A DNA stretch of 64,000 nt from Fasciola hepatica. Taxonomy: Eukaryota > Platyhelminthes > Trematoda > Plagiorchiida > Fasciolidae. Below are positions 54,787 to 64,000 of this stretch, piece by piece; positions within the stretch are counted from its first letter, which is position 1, and each line of letters starts with the position of its first letter. The position numbers were made by a program, and so were the translations under genes. The stretch is taken from positions 6,758,001-6,822,000 of the forward strand of contig CANUEZ040000191.1 in the NCBI GenBank assembly GCA_948099385.1. The letters are read 5' to 3'. A model generated the notes under the pieces. That model saw only the letters and a list, made by a program, of their open reading frames with translations. It made no database searches and was not told where the DNA came from.

Positions 54787-57700
54787 CATGAGCATTGCAC
54801 ATGGACAGAGCCCACACGGGGACACGAACAAGGGTTGGGGTGAACGAATGTCAGTCGAACACCCAAATCACAAGGCTATCCGATATGGGTCTCAACGCTT
54901 TGTTCAACATATACAATACATGATATAGCACAACCCCCAAATTCGATTCGGCTTGCGCTTTTGCATTGAGCGGTAACAACGAAATTCTCGCACACCGATC
55001 CAATCCTATGTTCCATCACTTCTCTATTTATGGGCCTAAGTAAAACCAAGGCATTCCCTTATGAACAATCCCCACACAGATTGCTCATACAATGCAATAG
55101 AGCAGTAGCAGAGTAGATTTGTATAATATGATTCTCCATGCAGCTTGAACACTGAACTGACCATTGAAAATGATGGAAGCACTGTACAGCTGTTTGATCC
55201 GCTAAGGGAATCATGAGCATTGCACATGGACAGAGCCCACACGGGACACGAACATGGGTTGGGGTGAACGAATGTCAGTCGAACACCCGAACCACAAGGC
55301 TATCCGATATGGGTCTCAACGCTTTGTTCAACATATACAATACATGATATAGCACAATCCCCTAATTGGCTTCGGCTTTCGCTTTTGCATTGAACGGTAA
55401 CAACCAAATTCTCGCACACCGATCCAATCCTATGTTCCATCACTTCTCTATTTATGGGCCTAATTAAAACCAAGGCATTCCCTTATGAACAATCCCCACA
55501 CAGATTGCTCATACAATGCAATAGAGCAGTAGCAGAGTTGATTTGTATAATATGATTCTCCATGCAGCTTGAACACTGAACTGACCATTGGAAATGATGG
55601 AAGCACTGTACAACTGATTGATCCGCTAAGTGAAGCATGAGCATTGCACATGGACAGAGCCCACACGGGGACACGAACAAATGTTTGGGTGAACGAATGT
55701 CAGTCGAACACCCAAACCACAAGGCTATCCGATATGGGTCTCAAAGCTTTGTTCAACATATACACTACATGATATAGCAAAATCCCCAAATTGGATTCGG
55801 CTTATAATTTGGCTGTGTAAGATAACAACAAAATTCTCGCACACCGATCCAATCCTATGTTCCATCACTTCTCTATATATGGGCCTTAGTAAAACCAAGG
55901 CATTCCCTTATGAACAATCCCCACACAGATTGCTCATACAATGCAATAGAGCAGTAGCAGAGTAGATTTGTATAATATGATTCTCCATGCAGCTTGAACA
56001 CTGAACTGACCATTGAAAATGATGGAAGCACTGTAGAGCTGTTTGATCCGCTAAGGGAATCATGAGCATTGCACATGGACAGAGCCCACACGGGGACACG
56101 AACAAGGGTTGGGGTGAACGAATGTCAGTCGAACACCCAAACCACAAGGCTATCCGATATGGGTCTGAACGCTTTGTTCAACATATACACTACATGATAT
56201 AGCACAATCCCCAAATTCGATTCGGCTTGCGCTTTCGCTTTGAACGGTAACAACCGAATTCTCGCACACCGATCCAATCCTATGTTCCATCACTTATCTA
56301 TTTATGGGCCTAAGTAAAACCAAGGCATTCCCTTATGAACAATCCCCACACAGATTGCTCATACAATGCAATAGAGCAGTAGCAGAGTAGATTTGTATAA
56401 TATGATTCTCCATGCAGCTTGAACACTGAACTGACCATTGAAAATGATGGAAGCACTGTACAGCTGTTTGATCCGCTAAGGGAATCATGAGCATTGCACA
56501 TGGACAGAGCCCACACGGGGACACGAACAAGGGTTGGGGTGAACGAATGTCAGTCGAACACCCAAACCACAAGGCTATCCGATATGGGTCTCAACGCTTT
56601 GTTCAACATATACAATACATGATATAGCAAAATCCCCAAATTGGATTCGGCTTTCGCTTTCGGTTTGAACGGTAACAACCAAATTCTCGCACACCGATCC
56701 AATCCTATGTTCCATCAATTCTCTATTTGTGGGCATAAGTAAAACCAAGGCATTCCCTTATGAACAATCCCCACACAGATTGCTCATACAATGCAATAGA
56801 GCAGTAGCAGAGTAGATTTGTATAATATGATTCTCCATGCAGCTTGAACACTGAACTGACCATTGAAAATGATGGAAGCACTGTACAGCTGTTTGATCCG
56901 CTAAGGGAATCATGAGCATTGCACATGGACAGAGCCCACACGGGGACACGAACAAGGGTTGGGGTGAACGAATGTCAGTCGAACACCCAAACCACAAGGC
57001 TATCCGATATGGGTCTCAACGCTTTGTTCAACATATACACTACATGATATAGCACAATCCCCAAATTCGATTCGGCCTGCTCTTTTGCATTGAACGGTAA
57101 CAAACAAATTCTCGCACACCGATCCAATCCTATGTTCCATCACTTCTCTATTTATGTGCCTAAGTAAAACAAAGGCATTCCCTTATGAACAATCCCCACA
57201 CAGATTGCTCATACAATGCAATAGAGCAGTAGCAGAGTAGATTTCTATAATATGATCCTCCATGCAGCTTGAACACTGAACTGACCATTGGAAATGATGG
57301 AAGCACTGTACAACTGATTGATCCGCTAAGTGAAGCATGAGCATTGCACATGGACAGAGCCCACACGGGGACACGAACAAGGGTTGGGGTGAACGAATGT
57401 CAGACGAAAACCCATATCACAAGGCAATCCGATATGGGTCTCAACGCATTGTTCAACATATACAATACATGATATAGCACAATCCCCAAATTGGATTCCG
57501 GTTTCCGATTGGGTTTGAACGGTAACAATAAAATTCTCGCACACCGATCCAATCCTATGTTCCATCACTTCTCTATTTATGGGCCTAAGTAAAACCAAGG
57601 CATTCCCTTATGAACAATCCCCACACAGATTGCTCATACAATGCAATAGAGCAGTAGCAGAGTAGATTTGTATAATATGATTCTCCATGCAGCTTGAACA

Positions 57701-60700
57701 CTGAACTGACCATTGAAAATGATGGAAGCACTGTACAGCTGTTTGATCCGCTAAGGGAATCATGAGCATTGCACATGGACAGAGCCCACACGGGGACACG
57801 AACAAGGGTTGGGGTGAACGATTGTCAGTCGAACACCCAAACCACAAGGCTATCCGATATGGGTCTCAACGCTTTGTTCAACATATACACCACATGATAT
57901 AGCATAATCCCCAAATTGGATTCGGCTTTCGCTTTCGCTTTGAACGGTAACAACCAAATTCTCGCACACCGATCCAATCCTATGTTCCATCACTTCTCTA
58001 TTTGTGGGCATAAGTAAAACCAAGGCATTACCTTATGACTAATCCACAGAGATTGCTCATGCAATGCAATAGAGCAGTAGCAGAGTAGATTTGTATTATA
58101 TGATTCTCCATGCAGCTTGAACACTGAACTGACCATTGAAAATTATGGAAGCACTGTAGAGCTGTTTGATCCGCTAAGGGAATCATGAGCATTGCACATG
58201 GACAGAGCCCACACGGGGACACGAACAAGGGTTTGGGTGAACGAATGTCAGTCGAACACCCAAACCACAAGGCTATCCGATATGGGTCTCAACGCTTTGT
58301 TCAACATATACAATACATGATATAGCACAATCCCCAAATTCGATTCGGCTTGCGCTTTTGCATTGAACGGTAACAACCGAATTCTCGCACACCGATCCAA
58401 TCCTATGTTCCATCACTTCTCTATTTATGGGCCTAAGTAAAACCAAGGCATTCCCTTATGAACAATCCCCACACAGATTGCTCATACAATGCAATAGAGC
58501 AGTAGCAGAGTAGATTTGTATAATATGATACTCCATGCAGCTTGAACACTGAACTGACCATTGAAAATCCTGGAAGCACTGTACAGCTGTTCGATCCGCT
58601 AAGGGAATCATGAGCATTGCACATGGACAGAGCCCACACGGGACACGAACAAGGGTTGGGGTGAACGAATGTCAGTCGAACACCCAAACCACAAGGCTAT
58701 CCGATATGGGTCTCAACGCTTTGTTCAACATATACAATACATGATATAGCACAATCCCCAAATTGGCTTCGGCTTTCGCTTTGGCTTCGAACGGTAACAA
58801 CCAAATTCTCGCACACCGATCCAATCCTATGTTCCATCACTTCTCTATTTATGGGCCTAAGTAAAACCAAGGCATTCCCTTATGAACAATCCCCACACAG
58901 ATTGCTCATACAATGCAATAGAGCAGTAGCAGAGTAGATTTGTATAATATGATTCTCCATGCAGCTTGAACACTGAACTGACCATTGAAAATGATGGAAG
59001 CACTGTACAGCTGTTTGATCCGCTAAGAGAATCATGAGCATTGCACATGGACAGAGCCCACACGGGGACACGAACAAGGGTTGGGGTGAACGATTGTCAG
59101 TCGAACACCCAAACCACAAGGCTATCCGATATGGGTCTGAACGCTTTGTTCAACATATACACTACATGATATAGCACAATCCCCAAATTGGCTTCGGCTT
59201 TCGCTTTCGCTTTGAACGGTAACAACCAAATTCTCGCAAACCAATCCAATCCTATGTTCCATCACTTCTCTATTTATGGGCCTAAGTAAAACCAAGGCAT
59301 TCCCTTATGAACAATCCCCACACAGATTGCTCATACAATGCAATAGAGCAGTAGCAGAGTAGATTTGTATAATATGATTCTCCATGCAGCTTGAACACTG
59401 AACTGACCATTGAAAATGATGGAAGCACTGTACAGCTGTTTGATCCGCTAAGGGAATCATGAGCATTGCACATGGACAGAGCCCACACGGGGACACGAAC
59501 AAGGGTTGGGGTGAACGAATGTCAGTCGAACACCCAAACCACAAGGCTATCCGATATGGGTCTGAACGCTTTATTCAACATATACACTACATGATATAGC
59601 ACAATCCCCAAATTGGCTTCGGTTTTCGCTTTCGCTTTGAACGGTAACAACCAAATTCTCGTACACCGATCCAATCCTATGTTCCATCACTTCTCTATTT
59701 ATGGGCCTAAGTAAAACCAAGGCATTCCCTTATGAACAATCCCCACACAGATTTCTCATACAATGCAATAGAGCAGTAGCAGAGTAGATTTGTATAATAT
59801 GATTCTCCATGCAGCTTGAACACTGAACTGACCATTGAAAATGATGGAAGCACTGTACAGCTGTTTGATCCGCTAAGGGAATCATGAGCATTGCACATGG
59901 ACAGAGCCCACACGGGGACACGAACAAGGGTTGGGGTGAACGAATGTCAGTCGAACACCCAAACCACAAGGCTATCCGATATGGGTCTCAACGCTTTGTT
60001 CAACATATACAATACATGATATAGCACAATCCCCAAATTGGATTCGGCTTTCGCTTTCGTTTTGAACGGTAACAACCGAATTCTCGCACACCGATCCAAT
60101 CCTATGTTCCATCACTTCTTTATTTATGGGCCTAAGTAAAACCAAGGCATTCCCTTATGAACAATCCCCACACAGATTGCTCATACAATGCAATAGAGCA
60201 GTAGCAGAGTAGATTTGTATAATATGATTCTCCATGCAGCTTGAACACTGAACTGACCATTGAAAATTATTGAAGCACTGTACAGCTGTTTGATCCGCTA
60301 AGGGAATCATGAGCATTGCACATGGACAGAGCCCACACGGGGACACGAACAAGGGTTGGGGTGAACGAATGTCAGTCGAACACCCAAACCACAAGGCTAT
60401 CCGATATGGGTCTCAACGCTTTGTTCAACATATACACTACATGATATAGCACAATCCCCAAATTGGCTTCGGCTTTCGCTTTGGCTTTGAACGGTAACAA
60501 CCAAATTCTCGCACACCGATCCATTCCTATGTTCCATCACTTCTCTATTTATGGGCCTAAGTAAAACCAAGGCATTCCCTTATGAACAATCCCCACACAG
60601 ATTGCTCATACAATGCAATAGAGCAGTAGCAGAGTAGATTTGTATAATATGATTCTCCATGCAGCTTGAACACTGAACTGACCATTGAAAATTATGGAAG

Positions 60701-61190
60701 CACTGTACAGCTGTTTGATCCGCTAAGAGAATCATGAGCATTGCACATGGACAGAGCCCACACGGGGACACGAACAAGGGTTTGGGTGAACGATTGTCAG
60801 TCGAACACCCAAACCACAAGGCTATCCGATATGGGTCTCAAAGCTTTGTTCAACATATACAATACATGATATAGCACAATCCCCTAATTGGCTTCGGCTT
60901 TCGCTTTCGCTTTGAACGGTAACAACCAAATTCTCGCACACCGATCCAATCCTATGTTCCATCACTTCTCTATTTATGGGCCTAAGTAAAACCAAGGCAT
61001 TCCCTTATGAACAATCCCCACACAGATTGCTCATACAATGCAATAGAGCAGTAGCAGAGTAGATTTGTATAATATGATTCTCCATGCAGCTTGAACACTG
61101 AACTGACCATTGAAAATGATGGAAGCACTGTACAGCTGTTTGATCCGCTAAGGGAATCATGAGCATTGCACATGGACAGAGCCCACACGG

Positions 61191-61201
61191 GGACACGAAC
61201 A
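61191..61201 (-). promoter_or_regulatory. B-box-like RNA polymerase III promoter motif (exemplar)
   Basis: On the minus strand this reads TGTTCGTGTCC. It agrees with the B-box GGTTCGANNCC at 7 of 9 constrained positions; the first G and the A differ. It begins 37 bp after the end of the A-box-like motif, within the normal spacing for tRNA-type promoters. It lies at monomer position 34-44 in most units. Frequent variants read GTTCGTTTCC (from 'ggaaacgaac') or lose the core G ('gagcaagg' copies), so many monomers probably have a weaker box. Confidence 0.35.
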
Positions 61202-61238
61202 AGGGTTGGGGTGAACGAATGTCAGTCGAACACCCAAA

Positions 61239-61249
61239 CCACAAGGCTA
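61239..61249 (-). promoter_or_regulatory. A-box-like RNA polymerase III promoter motif (exemplar)
   Basis: On the minus strand this reads TAGCCTTGTGG. Against the general A-box TRGYNNARNNG, all constrained positions match except one (T for A at position 7). The same motif occurs at monomer position 82-92 in nearly every unit. The flanking bases fold as a tRNA D-arm: stem GCCT with GGGT (two G-T wobbles) around an 8-nt loop containing GG. The match is by eye and transcription is not shown. A diverged tRNA-derived SINE head is the likeliest explanation; chance similarity remains possible. Confidence 0.4.
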
Positions 61250-61329
61250 TCCGATATGGGTCTCAACGCTTTGTTCAACATATACACTACATGATATAGC
61301 ACAATCCCCGAATTGGCTTCGGCTTTCGC

Positions 61330-61346
61330 TTTCGCTTTGAACGGTA
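61330..61346 (+). promoter_or_regulatory. CENP-B-box-like 17-bp motif (exemplar)
   Basis: The sequence TTTCGCTTTGAACGGTA aligns without gaps to the CENP-B box NTTCGNNNNANNCGGGN. TTCG is intact, the central A is G, and CGGG reads CGGT, giving 7 of 9 core positions. The motif exists only in monomers whose variable segment is the 'tttcgctttcgctttgaacgg' type. Units with 'ttttgcattgaacgg' change TTCG to TTTG, and units with 'ggctgtgtaagataac' lose it. A binding role is speculative: bona fide CENP-B boxes are established in mammals, and this organism is unknown. Confidence 0.25.
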
Positions 61347-64000
61347 ACAACCAAATTCTCGCACACCGATCCAATCCTATGTTCCATCACTTCTCTATTT
61401 ATGGGCCTAAGTAAAACCAAGGCATTCCCTTATGAACAATCCCCACACAGATTGCTCATACAATGCAATAGAGCAGTAGCAGAGTAGATTTGTATAATAT
61501 GATACTCCATGCAGCTTGAACACTGAACTGACCATTGAAAATGATGGAAGCACTGTACAGCTGTTTGATCCGCTAAGGGAATCATGAGCATTGCACATGG
61601 ACAGAGCCCACACGGGGACACGAACAAGGGTTGGGGTGAACGAATGTCAGTCGAACACCCAAACCACAAGGCTATCCGATATGGTTCTCAATGCGTTGTT
61701 CAACATAAACACTACATGATATAGCACAATCCCCAAATGGGCTTCGGCTTTCGCTTTCGCTTTGAACGGTAACAACCAAATTCTCGCGCACCGATCCAAT
61801 CCTATATTCCATCACTTCTCTATTTATGGGCCTAAGTAAAACCAAGGCATTCCCTTATGAACAATCCCCACACAGATTGCTCATACAATGCAATAGAGCA
61901 GTAGCAGAGTAGATTTGTATAATATGATACTCCATGCAGCTTGAACACTGAACTGACCATTGAAAATGATGGAAGCACTGTACAGCTGTTTGATCCGCTA
62001 AGGGAATCATGAGCATTGCACATGGACAGAGCCCACACGGGGACACGAACAAGGGTTGGGGTGAACGAATGTCAGTCGAACACCCAAACCACAAGGCTAT
62101 CCGATATGGGTCTCAAAGCGTTGTTCAACATATAAACTACATGATATAGCACAATCCCCAAATTGGATTCGGCTTTCGCTTTCGCTTTCAACGGTAACAA
62201 CCAAATTCTCGCGCACCGATCCAATCCTATATTCCATCACTTCTCTATTTATGGGCCTAAGTAAAACCAAGGCATTCCCTTATGAACAATCCCCACACAG
62301 ATTGCTCATACAATGCAATAGAGCAGTAGCAGAGTAGATTTGTATAATATGATTCTCCATGCAGCTTGAACACTGAACTGACCATTGAAAATGATGGAAG
62401 CACTGTACAGCTGTTTGATCCGCTAGGGGAATCAAGAGCATTGCACATGGACAGAGCCCACACGGAGACACGAACAAGGGTTTGGGTGAACGATTGTCAG
62501 TCGAACACCCAAACCACAAGGCTATCCGATATGGGTCTCAACGCTTTGTTCAACATATACACTACATGATATAGCACAATCCCCAAATTGGATTCGGCTT
62601 TCGCTTTGGCTTTGAACGGTAACAACCAAATTCTCGCACACCGATCCAATCCTATGTTCCATCACTTCTCTATTTGTGGGCCTAAGTAAAACCAAGGCAT
62701 TCCCTTATGAACAATCCACACACAGATTGCTCATACAATGCAATAGAGCAGTAGCAGAGTAGATTTGTATAATATGATTCTCCATGCAGCTTGAACACTG
62801 AACTGACCATTGAAAATGATGGAAGCACTGTACAGCTGTTTGATCCGCTAAGAGAATCATGAGCATTGCACATGGACAGAGCCCACACGGGGACACGAAC
62901 AAGGGTTTGGGTGAACGATTGTCAGTCGAACACCCAAACCACAAGGCTATCCGATATGGGTCTCAAAGCTTTGTTCAACATATACAATACATGATATAGC
63001 ACAATCCCCAAATTGGATTCGGCTTTCGCTTTCGCTTTGAACGGTAACAACCAAATTCTCGCACACCGATCCAATCCTATGTTCCATCAATTCTCCATTT
63101 ATGGGCCTAAGTAAAACCAAGGCATTCCCTTATGAACAATCCCCACACAGATTGCTCATACAATGCAATAGAGCAGTAGCAGAGTAGATTTGTATAATAT
63201 GATTCTCCATGCAGCTTGAACACTGAACTGACCATTGAAAATGATGGAAGCACTGTACAGCTGTTTGATCCGCTAAGGGAATCATGAGCATTGCACATGG
63301 ACAGAGCCCACACGGGGACACGAACAAGGGTTGGGGTGAACGAATGTCAGTCGAACACCCAAACCACAAGGCTATCCGATATGGGTCTCAACGCTTTGTT
63401 CAACATATACACTACATGATATAGCACAATCCCCGAATTGGCTTCGGCTTTCGCTTTCGCTTTGAACGGTAACAACCAAATTCTCGCACACCGATCCAAT
63501 CCTATGTTCCATCACTTCTCTATTTATGGGCCTAAGTTAAACCAAGGCATTCCCTTATGAACAATCCCCACACAGATTCTCATACAATGCAATAGAGCAG
63601 TAGCAGAGTAGATTTGTATAATATGATTCTCCATGCAGCTTGAACACTGAACTGACCATTGAAAATGATGTAAACACTGTACAGCTGTTTGATCCGCTAA
63701 GGGAATCATGAGCATTGCACATGGACAGAGCCCACACGGGGACACGAACAAGGGTTGGGGTGAACGAATGTCAGTCGAACACCCAAACCACAAGGCTATC
63801 CGATATGGGTCTCAACGCTTTGTTCAACATATACAATACATGATATAGCACAATCCCCAAATTGGATTCGGCTTGCGCTTTCGTTTTGAACGGTAACAAC
63901 CGAATTCTCGCACACCGATCCAATCCTATGTTCCATCACTTCTCTATTTATGGGCCTAAGTTAAACCACGGCATTCCCTTATGAACAATCCCCACACAGA

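Larger units (their letters stand above)
61158..61582. repeat. Representative near-consensus monomer with internal map
   Basis: This is a full-length 425-bp unit close to the consensus, given as a reference map. In monomer coordinates: 1-17 imperfect palindrome; 34-44 B-box-like motif on the minus strand; 82-92 A-box-like motif on the minus strand; about 150-205 variable segment holding three CTTT-based hexamers; 173-189 CENP-B-box-like motif; about 206-300 conserved block including 'ctatttatgggcctaag'; about 300-425 conserved block including the CAGCTG site. Reading frames of 68 and 79 codons on the minus strand overlap each other in different frames and recur in most units. I do not regard them as genes. 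Confidence 0.9.
1..64000. repeat. Satellite DNA array, 425-bp monomer, about 150.7 copies
   Basis: The entire window is made of direct head-to-tail copies of one 425-bp unit. Taking 'catgagcatt' as unit start, I placed 150 complete units and a final 294-bp partial one. Almost all steps are 423-425 bp, with single exceptions of 422 (first unit) and two of 427 (16566 and 21239). Length changes come from 1-3 bp indels, such as a lost base in a run of C or G. Adjacent monomers look about 93-100% alike by eye. No inverted monomer, foreign insertion or unique spacer was found. The consensus is about 44% GC by hand count. A CAGCTG site (consensus 401-406) recurs in most units, so PvuII should give a 425-bp ladder. 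Both array ends lie outside the window. HOR satellites are typical of eukaryotic heterochromatin; the species and chromosome position cannot be read from this sequence. Confidence 0.99.
54787..64000. repeat. Near-consensus monomers with weak higher-order structure
   Basis: About 21.7 units, mostly exactly 425 bp and close to the consensus. The variable segment is usually 'tttcgctttcgctttgaacgg'. I found no long repeated order here, only pairs such as 61583 and 62008 ('gatactcc', 'ctcgcgcaccg'). Short units are 55212, 58609 and 63283 (424 bp) and 57761 (423 bp). The window ends 294 bp into the last monomer. Confidence 0.85.

Noticed and set aside
61224..61249. Alternative closer B-box (TGTTCGACTGA) only about 6 bp after the A-box-like motif
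   Set aside because: The spacing is far too short for a tRNA-type promoter. This stretch corresponds instead to the anticodon-arm region of the tRNA-like head.
61191..61270. Functional tRNA gene on the minus strand
   Set aside because: Only the D-arm and the promoter-like boxes look tRNA-like. The acceptor stem does not pair, the T-stem pairs poorly and the anticodon stem matches at 3 of 5 positions.
1..64000. CRISPR array
   Set aside because: The repeat unit is 425 bp with no unique spacers, and no cas genes are present.
1..64000. Insertion sequence, retrotransposon or integrated virus
   Set aside because: No terminal repeats, transposase, reverse transcriptase or capsid-like coding sequence is present in any part of the window.
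1..64000. Monomer length as a nucleosome-phasing multiple
   Set aside because: 425 bp is about 2.5 typical nucleosome repeats, so the length gives no clear support for regular phasing.

Overview
The whole 64 kb window is one uninterrupted head-to-tail satellite DNA array. I count 150 complete monomers plus a 294-bp partial one at the right edge. All lie in the same orientation, with a modal length of 425 bp, a range of 422-427 bp and a mean of about 424.7 bp. With 'catgagcatt' as an arbitrary monomer start, units begin at 1, 423, 848, 1273, 1698, 2123 and so on, up to 63283 and 63707. My hand-built consensus is 425 bp and about 44% GC (188/425 by manual count). I see no unique DNA, transposon insertion, inversion or convincing protein gene anywhere. 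Both edges lie inside the array, so its true size is unknown.

A long tandem array with nested higher-order repeats (HORs) points to eukaryotic heterochromatin, such as centromeric, pericentromeric or subtelomeric DNA. I cannot name the species. Nothing looks bacterial, archaeal, phage or plasmid.

Layout by region: 1-5.5 kb, two 5-monomer units (2125 bp) and a decayed third; 5.5-8 kb, 3-monomer units (1275 bp); 6.8-11 kb, two 5-monomer units of 2123 bp; 10.6-12.3 kb, 2-monomer units (850 bp); 12.3-16.5 kb, mixed monomers; 16.2-25.6 kb, two tandem copies of an 11-monomer unit of 4673 bp; 25.9-29.3 kb, mixed; 29.3-33.1 kb, a third partial copy of the 11-mer carrying an extra monomer; 33.1-38.6 kb, mixed blocks, several with counterparts 7219 or 8491 bp upstream; 38.6-42.0 kb, two 4-monomer units (1700 bp); 44.2-45.0 kb, two apparently identical adjacent monomers; 46.9-54.8 kb, a 9-monomer unit (3820 bp) that shifts to an 8-monomer register and then 2-mers; 54.8-64 kb, near-consensus monomers with little higher-order structure.

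Variation within the monomer is uneven. Most of it is clustered in a segment of roughly 50 bp (consensus positions about 150-205) that occurs as a few recurring sequence types. The rest is strongly conserved.

The most interesting signal is on the minus strand. Every monomer I checked carries a tRNA-like head: an A-box-like motif, a foldable D-arm, and a B-box-like motif 37 bp further on. I infer that the monomer may descend from a tRNA-derived SINE, or carry an internal RNA polymerase III promoter, later amplified as a satellite. A second signal, on the plus strand in one variable-segment type, is a 17-bp motif matching 7 of the 9 core positions of the CENP-B box. Both are hypotheses from reading the sequence, not demonstrated functions.
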